64,000 nucleotides of DNA. Source: Nocardiopsis alborubida. Lineage in GTDB: Bacteria > Actinomycetota > Actinomycetes > Streptosporangiales > Streptosporangiaceae. Below the pieces are notes generated by a model. It was not told where the DNA came from. It saw only the letters and a list, made by a program, of their open reading frames with translations, and searched no databases. Numbering within the stretch: position 1 is the stretch's first letter; each line of letters opens with the position of its first letter. Made by a program: the position numbers and the translations under genes. The DNA lies in the NCBI RefSeq assembly GCF_012396365.1, contig NZ_JAAXPG010000019.1, positions 62,001 to 126,000 of the forward strand, written 5' to 3'. Positions 25,439-34,691 of the stretch are shown here, one piece after another.

Positions 25439-26101
25439 GTGTCGTCCCCCCGCCCCCGCGCGCTTCCCCGCGCGCTCGCGACCCTCAGCGCCGCCGTCCT
25501 CGCCGTCGTCCTGGGCTGGTCGGCCCCGGCCGCCGCCGACCACGTCCTGCCCCCGGGCATCCCCGGCACCGCCACCGCCCAGAGCCAGCTCGACTCCCTC
25601 ACCGTCCGGGCCAAGGGCCCCCAGACCGGCTACGACCGCAGCCTCTTCCCGCACTGGAACGTCGTCGACAGCCCCTGCACCGCCCGCCAGTACGTGCTCG
25701 TCCGCGACGGCCACGACGTGGTGACCGACTCCGACTGCCAGCCGACCTCCGGGCGCTGGTACAGCACCTTCGACGACGTGTGGTGGGACGGCGACGTCTC
25801 CCAGATCAGCGTCGACCACATGGTCCCGCTCAGCGAGGCCTGGAAGACCGGCGCGGCCGACTGGACCACCGAGCGGCGCCGCGACTTCGCCAACGACGTC
25901 GACTCCCCCCAGCTGTGGGCCGTCACCGTCAGCAGCAACAGCTCCAAGGGCGACAAGGACCCCTCCCAGTGGATGCCGGACAACACCGCGATCCACTGCG
26001 ACTACGTCAAGGCCTGGGTCAACGTGAAGCACCGCTACGACCTCACCGTCACCTCCGCCGAGAGGTCCGCCATCCAGGACACCATCGACACCGCCTGCTA
26101 G
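25439..26101 (+). CDS. Secreted HNH endonuclease family protein
   Basis: A 220-residue exported protein. Residues 1-33 form a signal peptide (Arg-rich N-terminus, hydrophobic core, Ala-Ala-Ala near the cleavage site). The mature part carries a beta-beta-alpha metal nuclease motif: Val-Asp126-His127-Met-Val-Pro-Leu-Ser-Glu-Ala-Trp, then Val-Ser-Ser-Asn167-Ser-Ser-Lys-Gly-Asp-Lys and Pro-Ser-Gln-Trp-Met-Pro. The pattern is that of the secreted DUF1524/GmrSD-C-terminal-like family common in actinobacteria. Four cysteines (80, 100, 186, 220) could form two disulfides outside the cell. I placed the start at GTG 25439 after AGAGGAG. A role in nutrient scavenging or competition is inference. Confidence 0.8.
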   Translation: MSSPRPRALPRALATLSAAVLAVVLGWSAPAAADHVLPPGIPGTATAQSQLDSLTVRAKGPQTGYDRSLFPHWNVVDSPCTARQYVLVRDGHDVVTDSDCQPTSGRWYSTFDDVWWDGDVSQISVDHMVPLSEAWKTGAADWTTERRRDFANDVDSPQLWAVTVSSNSSKGDKDPSQWMPDNTAIHCDYVKAWVNVKHRYDLTVTSAERSAIQDTIDTAC

Positions 26102-26141
26102 GAGGGGGCTGCCGAACGCTCCCCCCGCCCCGCGGCGGGTC

Positions 26142-26168
26142 GGGCCCGTCTCCTCCGGAGGCGGGCCC
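26142..26168 (+). terminator. Terminator of the HNH gene
   Basis: GGGCCCGTCTCC pairs with GGAGGCGGGCCC (one mismatch or bulge) around a 3-base loop, 41 bases past the stop codon. Confidence 0.6.
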
Positions 26169-26315
26169 ATCGCCGTCCGGCGGGATTCTGGCGCGCCGTA
26201 ACCCCGTCCGCTTCTCCCGTTCCGGGGCGATACTCCACTATGAAGGGGGCGGGGCGGCGGGTTCGGGTAGGAACGACGGAACCCCGCCACGCGACGCGAC
26301 CAGGAGGGCGAAGAG

Positions 26316-28796
26316 ATGACCGGCACCAGGGGAACCCGTGGCGCGACCCGCCTCGCGGTCCGTTACTTCGACGACCGCGTGCTGTTCAGCGACAGCGAGG
26401 CCTGGGCCTACTTCCGCCTGCCCACGGTCTCCTACGAGTTCACCACGCCCGAGGAGCGCCAGGCGCTGGCCACCAACGTCACCATCGCCCTCGCCGCCAT
26501 CCGCATGAACGACGCCGAGGTCCACCTGCGCGTCGCCCACCGCACCTACCCGGCCGCGGAGTGGGCCACCCGGCTCGACGCCACCTCCGACTCCGGCCCC
26601 GGCTGGTACGACTACCTCGACGAGACGTACCGCCACGTGTGGGCCAAGGACTTCTGGACCAAGGAGGTCTACCTCGGCGTCCGCCTCGGCCAGCGCAACG
26701 CCGGTGGCGGACTCGGCCTGTTCTCCCAGCTCTTCGGCGCCTACCAGCGCACCGAGCAGGTCCTGGGCATCAACGACGACGCCGTGGACGACCGCGAGAT
26801 CGCCCGCTGGACCGACCAGGCCGAGCGGCTCGGCCGCGCCCTGGCCGCCAGCTCGCTGCACGCCCGACACGCCACCTCCGACGAGATCGCCTGGCTCATC
26901 CGGCACGCCGTCAGCGGCACCGCCGAGGAGATCCGCCCCTCGGCCGCCGGACGGCGCACCTGGGGCCGCGGCGAGATCGAGGCGCTCGTCGACGGCGTCG
27001 TGCACAACGGCCGCTCCGCGCTGCGCCTCGAACAGCCCGCGGGGTCCACCCACGTCGCGTTCCTGTCCTTCGCCCGCTTCCCGGACCTGATGCCCTTCCC
27101 GGACGGCGAGCCCTGGATGCACCACGCCGACGCGCTCCCGTTCCCGGTGGAGATGTCCCTGCGGATGAAGCTCATCCCGCCCGCCAAGGCCTCCAAGGAC
27201 GTCGGCCGCAAGCTCGCCCACGCCCGCGACATGGACGCCCACATCCGCGAGGCCGGGGTGGAGGCGCCCATCGCGCTCGCCGAGCAGATCGACGCCGCCC
27301 GCATGCTGGAGCACGGCATCACCAAGGAGCGCCTGCCCTTCGTCTACGGCTGGCACCGCCTCATGGTGTCCGCGCCCACCGAGCGCCTCCTCGGCCAGCA
27401 CGTCGAGGCGGTCATCGAGCACTACCGCGACATCGGCATCGACGTCATCAACTCCACCGGCGACCAGTTCTCGCTGTTCAACGAGTCGCTGCCCGGCGAC
27501 CGCATCCGCCTCAACGCCTACGCCCAGCGCCAGCCGCTGCGCACCATCGCGGGCGGCATGCCCACCGCCACCGTCGACGTCGGCGACCGCGTCGACCACT
27601 CCGGCGGCGGCTGGGTGGGCCCCTACGTCGGCGAGACCATCGGCCGCGCCCGCTCCATCGTCCACTTCGACCCCATGGTCGCCGCCGCCCGCAACCGCCC
27701 CACCGCCATCGCCATCACCGGCGAGCCCGGCGGCGGCAAGACCACCCTCGCCCTCCTGCTCATCTACCAACTCGCCCTGCGCGGGGTCACCGTCGCCGCC
27801 ATCGACCCCAAGGGCGACGCCGAGTCCCTCGTCGAACTCCTGCGCAGACGCGGCCGCAAGGCCCGCATGATGTCCCTGGGCTCGGCCCAGCCGGGCCTGC
27901 TCGACCCCTTCGCCTTCGGCGACGACCTGTCCGCCAAGAAGACCATGGCCACCGAGACCCTGCGCCTGCTCCTGCCCCGCATGAGCGAGGAGCGCGAGTC
28001 CGCCATGATCCAGGCCGTGGCCGCCGTCGCCAACCAACCCCAGCCCTCCCTGGCCAAGGTCGTGGACCACCTGGTCTCCTCGCCCGGCGCGGCCTCGCGC
28101 AACCTGGGCGCGGTCCTCCAGTCCATGTCGGAGATGCGGCTGGCCAGCCTGTGCTTCGACCCCCAGGGCGAGGCCCAGATCGACACCGAGGGCTGGACCA
28201 CCGTGTTCACCCTGGGCGGGCTCACCCTGCCCGACTCCGGCGTGGGCCGCGACGACTACTCCTACGAGCAGCGCCTGTCCGTCGCCCTGCTCTACCTGGT
28301 CTCCCAGTTCGCCCGCCGCCTGATGAACGGCCTGGACCGGCACCTGCCCAAGGCGATCTTCCTGGACGAGGCCTGGGCGGTCACCTCCACGTCCGAGGGC
28401 GCCAAGCTCGTCCCCGAGGTCTCGCGCATGGGCCGCTCCCGCAACACCGCGCTCATCCTCGTCTCGCAGAACGCGGGCGACCTCCTCAACGAACAGGTCA
28501 CCAACTGCCTGTCCTCGGTGTTCGCCTTCCGCTCCAGCGAGCGCTTCGAGGTGGAGAGCGTCATGTCCCTGCTGGGCGTGGAGACCAACGAGGACCACCT
28601 CGCCGTGCTGCGCAACCTCGGCAACGGCGAGTGCCTGTTCCGGGACCTGGACGGCAGGGTCGGGCGGATCGGCGTCGACCTGGTCTCGGAGAACCTGCTG
28701 CGCTGGCTGGACACCAACCCCACCCGCCAGCGTCCCGGCGAGGAGGAGGCGGCGGAGAACCTGGTGCCCGCGGGCGGACGGGACGAGCAGCTCTAG
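26316..28796 (+). CDS. VirB4/TraC-type ATPase of a type IV secretion system
   Basis: An 826-residue ATPase. The N-terminal half (about 1-420) is the VirB4-like region; the C-terminal half is the P-loop motor domain with Walker A Gly469-Glu-Pro-Gly-Gly-Gly-Lys475-Thr-Thr and Walker B Ile-Phe-Leu-Asp684-Glu685-Ala-Trp, followed by Gly-Arg-Ser-Arg-Asn-Thr and Ser-Gln-Asn. Members energise substrate transfer or pilus assembly at the inner face of the membrane and correspond to TcpF in Gram-positive conjugation. The start ATG has AGGAGG-like GGAGGG before it. The block A gene cluster upstream is separated from it by ectD and the HNH gene, though the three blocks plausibly form one apparatus. Confidence 0.85.
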   Translation: MTGTRGTRGATRLAVRYFDDRVLFSDSEAWAYFRLPTVSYEFTTPEERQALATNVTIALAAIRMNDAEVHLRVAHRTYPAAEWATRLDATSDSGPGWYDYLDETYRHVWAKDFWTKEVYLGVRLGQRNAGGGLGLFSQLFGAYQRTEQVLGINDDAVDDREIARWTDQAERLGRALAASSLHARHATSDEIAWLIRHAVSGTAEEIRPSAAGRRTWGRGEIEALVDGVVHNGRSALRLEQPAGSTHVAFLSFARFPDLMPFPDGEPWMHHADALPFPVEMSLRMKLIPPAKASKDVGRKLAHARDMDAHIREAGVEAPIALAEQIDAARMLEHGITKERLPFVYGWHRLMVSAPTERLLGQHVEAVIEHYRDIGIDVINSTGDQFSLFNESLPGDRIRLNAYAQRQPLRTIAGGMPTATVDVGDRVDHSGGGWVGPYVGETIGRARSIVHFDPMVAAARNRPTAIAITGEPGGGKTTLALLLIYQLALRGVTVAAIDPKGDAESLVELLRRRGRKARMMSLGSAQPGLLDPFAFGDDLSAKKTMATETLRLLLPRMSEERESAMIQAVAAVANQPQPSLAKVVDHLVSSPGAASRNLGAVLQSMSEMRLASLCFDPQGEAQIDTEGWTTVFTLGGLTLPDSGVGRDDYSYEQRLSVALLYLVSQFARRLMNGLDRHLPKAIFLDEAWAVTSTSEGAKLVPEVSRMGRSRNTALILVSQNAGDLLNEQVTNCLSSVFAFRSSERFEVESVMSLLGVETNEDHLAVLRNLGNGECLFRDLDGRVGRIGVDLVSENLLRWLDTNPTRQRPGEEEAAENLVPAGGRDEQL

Positions 28797-28846
28797 GTGG
28801 TCGTCCGAAACCGTTGCTGGTGTGACGCAAGGGGTCCTGAACTGCG

Positions 28847-28905
28847 GTGATCTCGTACTCGTAGCGAGGCTCGAGCGCCCAGCCTCGCTACAAGCACAAG
28901 ACCAC
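28847..28905. repeat. 59-bp nested palindrome, copy 2 of the dispersed repeat
   Basis: The same architecture as 4720-4778: outer arms GTGATCTCGTAC and GCACAAGACCAC (three mispairs), inner perfect arms GTAGCGAGGCT / AGCCTCGCTAC. About 49 of 59 positions equal copy 1, with differences mostly C/T changes. It begins 51 bases after the VirB4-like gene. Confidence 0.8.
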
Positions 28906-29066
28906 GGCGGGTGGGGCGGGCCGACGGGCCCTTCCGGGCAAGGGGCGCGCGGTGCCTGGTTCGGGGCGCTCCCGGGTGGGAATCTCCTACCCTGTCGGGT
29001 TCCGCCCCGGGTGCCCGACCTCCCCAGCCCCGCGTTCCGCCCCCCACCGCTCACGAGGGACCGCCC

Positions 29067-30101
29067 ATGCGTGAGGACGCCATCCGGCCGCGACCCGTCA
29101 TCGACCCCGCCCTGCCCGACCGCCGGCGCGAGGAGGCCTTCCGGGGGACGGAGCCCCCGGGACCCCCGCCCAGACGCCGCGGCGGGTCCACCGAGGCCCG
29201 TCCGCCGCGGCTGGCCGACAGCGGTGTCCACCTGCTCGGCGTCGGGTTCACCACGGCCATGGCCCTGATCGCCGCGGGCTGGTACCTGAGCATGGTGGTC
29301 GCCAGCGTCAGCCTCGTCGCCTACGTCGCCGCCCTGGCCTTCCGGCGGGACGCCCACCCCGCCGTACGGGCCGCGGGAGCCGCGGCGGGAGCGGGCACAC
29401 TGGCCGCCGCCCCGGCCTGGCTGATGGACGTCGTGCCCCAGGACCCCTCGCCGGGCATCCCGTGGATGGTGTTCGGGGTGCTCGTCGCCGTGGTCACCGC
29501 CGACACCCTCACCTCGCGGGTGCGCCGGACCGACCGGGAGCGGCACCGGGAGCACGTGGTGCTGCCCGACGACGTCAGCGAGGGCGACCACGCCCTGCTG
29601 GTGGAGGTGCAGCGCACGATCGACCTGGTGCGCGGGGCCCGGACCGAACTCGGCGGGGAGTCCCTGGACACCGACCGGGCGCTGGCCGTCCTGTACGAGC
29701 AGGAGTGGCGGATCGCCTCGCTCCTGGCCCGGCAGCGCGAACTGCGCCGCTCCCACCAGCGCCGCTGGCAGCGGGCGGTCTCGCCCCGGGTCAGGGAGGC
29801 GCTCAAGCCCCAGCGCGAGCACCTGTACGCCGTGGAGACCGCCGTGCGCGCACGGGTCGCCCAGATCACCGAGTACGGGCGCCTGGTCGAGCAGGCCGTC
29901 GCGGCCCACCGTGAGTGGGAGCAGTGCCAGGAGGCGGTGGACTCCACCGCCGAGTACGCCGAACACCTGGCCTCGGCGGGCTTCCTCGGCACCCGGGCCG
30001 CGGACGTCGCCGAGCTCGCCGCCACCGCGGCCCTCGCCCGGCAGGTCCGCGACGAGCGCGTCAGCCGCCTGGCCGGACACGACCTGGTCGCCCACGGGTG
30101 A
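29067..30101 (+). CDS. Membrane protein with long coiled-coil tail
   Basis: A 344-residue protein that I do not recognise. Residues 1-50 are Arg/Pro-rich. Four hydrophobic segments lie between about 52 and 145 (Met-Ala-Leu-Ile-Ala-Ala-Gly-Trp-Tyr, Val-Val-Ala-Ser-Val-Ser-Leu-Val, and two nearer 110-145). The rest is a charged helical region with many Glu, Arg, Gln and Ala and few breaks, likely coiled coil. It follows the VirB4-like gene in the same direction after a 270-base gap that holds the palindromic repeat, so it may or may not belong to the apparatus. A start at ATG 29067 is supported by GAGGGA upstream. Confidence 0.6.
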   Translation: MREDAIRPRPVIDPALPDRRREEAFRGTEPPGPPPRRRGGSTEARPPRLADSGVHLLGVGFTTAMALIAAGWYLSMVVASVSLVAYVAALAFRRDAHPAVRAAGAAAGAGTLAAAPAWLMDVVPQDPSPGIPWMVFGVLVAVVTADTLTSRVRRTDRERHREHVVLPDDVSEGDHALLVEVQRTIDLVRGARTELGGESLDTDRALAVLYEQEWRIASLLARQRELRRSHQRRWQRAVSPRVREALKPQREHLYAVETAVRARVAQITEYGRLVEQAVAAHREWEQCQEAVDSTAEYAEHLASAGFLGTRAADVAELAATAALARQVRDERVSRLAGHDLVAHG

Positions 30102-30252
30102 GGCCCCGCGGCCGCGTGGAGCGCTGGCCGCGGACACCGCCCGATCCCCGCGGCACCTGTGGTGACCAGCGTCTCGGTAGTTGTCCGGATGCGGACAGTG
30201 GCGGCTTCGGCAATCGTCCCCAAACACCTCCCGCTTCTGACACATTGGGCGA

Positions 30253-31545
30253 ATGAGTGAAGTCAGGGAGAGCGTCCACCCCCTCGTCTCCGCCAGGGAG
30301 ACGGTGGCGTTGGGGGTCGCCTCGGGCCGGGACGGGTTCGTCGAACTCCTCCGGGACGCCCGCCGGAGCCTGCTCGACACGCTGGAGGACGGCGACCCCG
30401 GCGGGCGGGGGGTCCGCGAGGCCTCCGCCCGGCTCCACGACCACGTGGACCGGGCCCTGGCCGAGCACGTCCAGCGCCAGCGCCGCTGGCCCGCCCGCAC
30501 CGACGGCGAGCGCCTCACGCGCGCCTTCCGCGCGCTGGACGAGTCCGGCGTCATCGCCCGCGAGGAGTTCACCTGCTGCGAGCGCTGCGCCAGGACCGCG
30601 CTGGAGGGCGAACTCGCAGCCCGCAACTCCCGGCCCGCCGACACCGCGGCGCGCGGGTACGCGTTCTACCACAGCCAGGACGCCGCGCACGCGGTCGCGG
30701 GGTCCTCGCTCACCATCGGCTTCGGGGCCAGCCACCCGATCCGCCGCGCCGCCGTCGGCGAGGAGGTCGCCGAGGCCCTGCGCGCCCACGGGCTCACGGT
30801 CGAGTGGGACGGCGACCCCGACCGCAAGCTCCACGTCGGCATGGACTGGAGCCGCCGCCGCTTCGGCCGCGGAGCGGCCTTCCCCGGACCCGCCGTGGAC
30901 GGCGAGCCCATGGTCCACGTGTCCTTCAACAACCCGGGGCCCTACGAGGTCCCCGAGTGGATCTCCCACTACCAGGGCCGCGTGAGCGTCCGCGAGCTGT
31001 CCCGGATGGTCCTGCCCTGGCTGCCGCGCTTCTTCGTCGCCACGCTGAGCAGCGACCGGGGCCACACCATCGCCCTCGAACGCGACTTCGACCTCCTGCG
31101 GGTCCGGCACGGACCGGCGCTGTCCCGCGAACGCGTCGAGGAGCCCCTCAGCCGCTGGGTGGTGGGCGCGGTCTGGCCGCGCGAGGAGGCCCGCTCCGCC
31201 CACACCGGCCTGCTGGAGGTCCACTACGCGGACGCCGCCGAGGAGGGGCTCGGCTTCATGGACTACGCCGAGCCCCTGGAGACGGCCGCCGCGCGCCTGA
31301 TCGTCCACCGGCTCACCCCCAGCAAGGGCACGTTCGCGGTGTTCACCGCCCCGGGCGGCGCGGTCGTGCAGATGGTGTGGGAGAGCGGGCCCCGGCTGTG
31401 GATGGAGAGCCCCTCGCCCGCCGAGGCCGTGTCGAGGGGCCGCCACGTCACCCTCTCCGAGGCGGAGGAGACGGTGCGCGTCCTGGCCGAGGAGGGGCGC
31501 GTCGCCCTGGCGGACCTGGGGGAGCTGAGGGTCACCCGCTGGTGA
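30253..31545 (+). CDS. DUF6891 domain protein
   Basis: A 430-residue soluble protein. Its middle matches DUF6891: Glu-Phe-Thr-Cys-Cys-Glu-Arg-Cys-Ala near residue 104-112, then Gly-Tyr-Ala-Phe-Tyr-His-Ser-Gln-Asp, Leu-Thr-Ile-Gly-Phe-Gly-Ala and Gly-Leu-Thr-Val-Glu-Trp-Asp-Gly-Asp. The cysteines look like a metal site. The last 200 residues are a second globular part with no motif that I recognise (contains Pro-Trp-Leu-Pro-Arg-Phe-Phe). Function unknown. ATG at 30253 is used; an RBS is not obvious. Its link with the neighbours is unclear. Confidence 0.65.
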   Translation: MSEVRESVHPLVSARETVALGVASGRDGFVELLRDARRSLLDTLEDGDPGGRGVREASARLHDHVDRALAEHVQRQRRWPARTDGERLTRAFRALDESGVIAREEFTCCERCARTALEGELAARNSRPADTAARGYAFYHSQDAAHAVAGSSLTIGFGASHPIRRAAVGEEVAEALRAHGLTVEWDGDPDRKLHVGMDWSRRRFGRGAAFPGPAVDGEPMVHVSFNNPGPYEVPEWISHYQGRVSVRELSRMVLPWLPRFFVATLSSDRGHTIALERDFDLLRVRHGPALSRERVEEPLSRWVVGAVWPREEARSAHTGLLEVHYADAAEEGLGFMDYAEPLETAAARLIVHRLTPSKGTFAVFTAPGGAVVQMVWESGPRLWMESPSPAEAVSRGRHVTLSEAEETVRVLAEEGRVALADLGELRVTRW

Positions 31546-31740
31546 GCGGGGCGGGACCGGTCGGGGGCCGGTCGGCCTCTCGTGCGCGGCAGGCCTTCGT
31601 GCGGGGCTTCGGTCTCCCCGCGGGGCGTTGGTGCCAGTGGGGGTGTCGGACCCGTGCGTCGCCGGTTTCCGCGTGGGGGTGTCGGCCCCCGCCTGCGGAG
31701 CGGTCAGCGGGGCTCCGGCTCGCCGCCGACGCCGTGGTCA

Positions 31741-31830
31741 CGGGCCCCGCCCGCCGTTGCGCGGTGTTCCCCGGCCCCTCCCGCCGTTGCGCGGTGTTCC
31801 CCGGCCCCTCCCGGCGTTGCGCGCTGCGCC
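31741..31830. repeat. Three tandem 30-bp repeats
   Basis: Units 31741-31770, 31771-31800 and 31801-31830 share CCTCCCGCCGTTGCGCGGTG-like cores; the first two differ at two positions, the third at about five. They end one base before the stop-side end of the DUF3995-like gene on the minus strand. The length of exactly 30 could keep a reading frame, but no gene covers them. Confidence 0.75.
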
Positions 31831-31831
31831 C

Positions 31832-32335
31832 TCAGGCGCCGTTCCCCGGACCGCGCGCTCGTGCGAACCCCAGCGCGGCCAGGCCGAAGACGAGCCCGCC
31901 GACCAGGAACCAGGGGTTCCACAGCAGCAGCGTCCACAGCCGCTGTTCCGGGCTGACGGCGCTCTCCCGGCCCGCGGGGCCGGCCAGCAGCATCACCTCG
32001 ACGGTGACGGCGCGTAGCAGCAGCACGGCGCAGACGCACCAGCCGAGGACCCTGACCAGCCGCCCCGTCGGGCCGGGAGGCCGCGGCCTGGAGAGGAGCC
32101 AGCCCAGCGCACCGCCGACGAGGCACAGCAGCCCCACGCCCCACAGGCCCACCACCACGAACCACCCGGGGCGTTCCTCGGCCACAGGGCCCGCGGAGGC
32201 GCCGAGGCCCCAGTTGCCGCCCAGCGCCCAGTAGAGGTGGAGCACGGCGAAGGCGACCGCCCAGGCGCACGCGACGCGCCCCCACAGTCCCGGCGCCGCC
32301 CCGTCCCGCGGATCTTCGTACATAGCGAGCAGCAT
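31832..32335 (-). CDS. DUF3995-like membrane protein
   Basis: A 167-residue protein with four transmembrane helices (about 20-42, 55-78, 85-110 and 130-155) and conserved-looking Tyr-Trp-Ala-Leu-Gly-Gly-Asn-Trp-Gly in the first loop and Leu-Leu-Trp-Asn-Pro-Trp-Phe-Leu-Val-Gly-Gly in the last helix, a pattern typical of DUF3995 proteins. The role is unknown. The start at ATG 32335 is chosen over the internal ATG at 32323 because GGGGC lies at a suitable distance; either is possible. Three 30-bp repeats lie just beyond its stop. Confidence 0.7.
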   Translation of the reverse strand: MLLAMYEDPRDGAAPGLWGRVACAWAVAFAVLHLYWALGGNWGLGASAGPVAEERPGWFVVVGLWGVGLLCLVGGALGWLLSRPRPPGPTGRLVRVLGWCVCAVLLLRAVTVEVMLLAGPAGRESAVSPEQRLWTLLLWNPWFLVGGLVFGLAALGFARARGPGNGA

Positions 32336-32424
32336 GCCACTGCCCCGGCACCCCGGTGCCCGCGGCGCCGTGGGAACCAGCGCTTCCGGCCCCGGGGTCC
32401 TGCGGAGAGGCGTCCGGGGTGACG

Positions 32425-34464
32425 TCAGCGGAAGGCCGTCCCGAACCCGAAGTAGGCCCGCGCACCCGCCGGGACCAGCAGCAGGCCCGCGACCGCCAGG
32501 TTCAGCACCAGCACCAGCACGTAGATCAGCAGCTGCTCGGGGGCGTAGACCAGCACCGTGAACATGTTGAGCACCAGGACCACCGCCGCCACCATCTGCA
32601 GGAGCACGACGCCCCCGTAGACCAGGCGTGACCGGGTCATCAGGGCGGGCGCCGCGACCGTCGACAGCAGGCCCCAGACGTAGAGCTGGGCCATGGAGGC
32701 CCCGTTCACCTCCTGGGACCCGCTGGTGGACTCCACGGTGAACAGCACCGCGAGGACCAGCAGGTAGAGCCCGTTGAGCACCAGCATCACGGCCGCGGTG
32801 ACCACGGTCCCGGGCATGCGCGTCCGGGGGCGCTCCCACGGCGTCTGGCCGCCGGCGGCCGGGCCGCCGCCGTGCCCGGGGAACATCCCCGGGTGCCCGG
32901 GGCCGCCGACCGGCTGGCCTGGCAGCGGGCCCCGCCCCGTCGGCGTGCCTGCGGCGGGGAGCGGCTGGGGGAACCGGCCGGTCGCCCCGGGGACCGGGGC
33001 CGTCTGCGGCGCGGACCGGTGGCCAGCGGCGTGCGGTGCCGGCGGGTAGGCCCCGGGACGCGCGCCCGGGCCGTTCGCCGCCGTGCCGCCCGGAAGGTTC
33101 GGACCGGTCTGCCCGCCCGGGAAACCGGGGCCGTGGGGGCCGGAGGGGAAAGCGGGGTTGTGGGGTCCGCTCGCGAACCCGGGGTCGTTGGGGCCGATCT
33201 GGGGCCCGCCGGGGTTGTGCGGGGCGCCGGGGTTGTGGGGCCCGCCCGGGAACGCCGGGGCGTTCGGTCCGCCCTGGGGCCCACCGGGGCCGTGCGGGCC
33301 GCTCGCGAACCCGGGGTTGTGCGGGCCGCTCGGGCCCGCGTGCCACGGCGGGTGGGGGCCCGGGCCGGGGCCGCCCTGACCCGGAGCTCCCTGACCGGGC
33401 GCTCCCGCACCCACGGCGGGGAACGGCGGGCGGTAGCCCCCCGAGGGTCCGGTGGGAACGTCGCCGCCGCCCGGCGCGCTCTGCGCTCCGGTGCCGGGGG
33501 CCTTCCACGAGCCGCTGCCCGCGTCCTGGGGGCCGGTGGGGGGCACGGGCCGGCCCCCGGTGCCGGGGGCGTCCCGCGTCCCGGTGCCGTCGCCGCCGCT
33601 GCCGTCGTCGCTGCCGTCCTGTGCCTGCTTCTCCCGTTCCAGGAGGGCCAGCGCCTCGTCGGGGCTGGGCCGCGCCGACACGTCCCGGGCCAGCAGCGCC
33701 GCGATCAGCGCCCGCAGCGGTGCGCTCGCGGGGCTGTGTCCGCCCTCGTCCAGCGACAGCCGCGGCGGCATCGGCGCGGTCAGCACCGCGCTGATGATCC
33801 CCGTGATGCTCTCCCGCTTGAAGGGCGAGCGCCCCTCCAGGAGCGCGTACAGGGTGACGCCCAGGCTCCACAGGTCCGACGCGGGCAGCGCGCGCTTGCC
33901 CTCGAACCGCTCCGGCGCCATGTACTCGGGCGACCCGATGTACACGCCGGTCTGGGTGAGGGCGGCGCCGCCGTCGACGTTCGCGATCCCGAAGTCGGTC
34001 AGCACGGTCCGGTCGTCGTCGGTGAGCATGATGTTGGCGGGCTTGACGTCGCGGTGGGTGACCCCGCCCGCGTGCACCGCCTTCAGTCCGCCGAGCAGCG
34101 ACCTGGCGGCCTCCTCGACCCGCTCCACCGGCATCGGACCGTGGTGGTCCAGCTGGTACTGGAGGGACGTGCCGCTGAGCAGCTCCATCACGATCCAGGG
34201 GCTGTCCTCGTGTTCGAGGACGTCGTGGACCGTCACCACCGCCGTGTTGCTGATCCGCGCGGTGGCCTGGGCCTCGCGCAGCGTGCGGGCGTGCGCCTCG
34301 GCGCGGGCCTCGGCGTCCATGCCCTGGGGGAGGAGGACCTCCTTGATGGCCACGTCACGTTGGAGGGAGGGGTCCCAGGCGCGCCACACGGTGCCCATCC
34401 CGCCGGCGCCGAGCCTCTCCCGCAGCTCGTAGCGGCCGACGGAGGAGTGACCGGAGGAGGACAT
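32425..34464 (-). CDS. Membrane-associated serine/threonine protein kinase (Hanks type)
   Basis: A 679-residue kinase. The catalytic domain spans about 10-275: Gly-Ala-Gly-Gly-Met-Gly (19-24), Lys41 of Val-Ala-Ile-Lys, His137-Arg-Asp139-Val-Lys-Pro-Ala-Asn, Asp157-Phe-Gly and Ala-Pro-Glu-Arg. A Pro/Gly-rich linker (about 290-550) includes a collagen-like run of Gly-Pro-His-(Asn/Gly)-Pro-Gly and Gly-Gly-Pro units. The C-terminus has four transmembrane helices (from about 560) in place of the PASTA domains of PknB. Such kinases phosphorylate Ser/Thr to regulate growth or development; the substrate is unknown. The gene is between the T4SS blocks and has no demonstrated link to them. Confidence 0.88.
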   Translation of the reverse strand: MSSSGHSSVGRYELRERLGAGGMGTVWRAWDPSLQRDVAIKEVLLPQGMDAEARAEAHARTLREAQATARISNTAVVTVHDVLEHEDSPWIVMELLSGTSLQYQLDHHGPMPVERVEEAARSLLGGLKAVHAGGVTHRDVKPANIMLTDDDRTVLTDFGIANVDGGAALTQTGVYIGSPEYMAPERFEGKRALPASDLWSLGVTLYALLEGRSPFKRESITGIISAVLTAPMPPRLSLDEGGHSPASAPLRALIAALLARDVSARPSPDEALALLEREKQAQDGSDDGSGGDGTGTRDAPGTGGRPVPPTGPQDAGSGSWKAPGTGAQSAPGGGDVPTGPSGGYRPPFPAVGAGAPGQGAPGQGGPGPGPHPPWHAGPSGPHNPGFASGPHGPGGPQGGPNAPAFPGGPHNPGAPHNPGGPQIGPNDPGFASGPHNPAFPSGPHGPGFPGGQTGPNLPGGTAANGPGARPGAYPPAPHAAGHRSAPQTAPVPGATGRFPQPLPAAGTPTGRGPLPGQPVGGPGHPGMFPGHGGGPAAGGQTPWERPRTRMPGTVVTAAVMLVLNGLYLLVLAVLFTVESTSGSQEVNGASMAQLYVWGLLSTVAAPALMTRSRLVYGGVVLLQMVAAVVLVLNMFTVLVYAPEQLLIYVLVLVLNLAVAGLLLVPAGARAYFGFGTAFR

Positions 34465-34691
34465 AGGCGCGCATCCCTTCAGGGGGTCGGGAGAGGGGTG
34501 ACGATGCGCAGGACAATCTATCCGAGAAAAGCCCTACAGCAGCACTTTGTGACACTCGTCCGTGTTTCCTGAATTATTCTCCCTCGATTGCGGACAGTTC
34601 CCCATACCCCGTCGGGAGGCTGGCCGGTAGCGGTCACCTGCGCGGCACGGCGCGGAGGACAGGACCCGTTGTTCCGCGTGCTCGTGGAATG

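Noticed and set aside
26238..30644. Open frame of 1468 codons on the minus strand opposite the VirB4-like gene
   Set aside because: It is antisense to a clear ATPase with Walker motifs, is rich in His/Gly/Val without structure, and spans several real genes.
33060..33350. Periodic GGGGTTG/GGGCC-type repeats that might be a DNA repeat array
   Set aside because: They are the codons of the Gly-Pro-His-Asn-Pro-Gly repeats of the kinase linker on the other strand.
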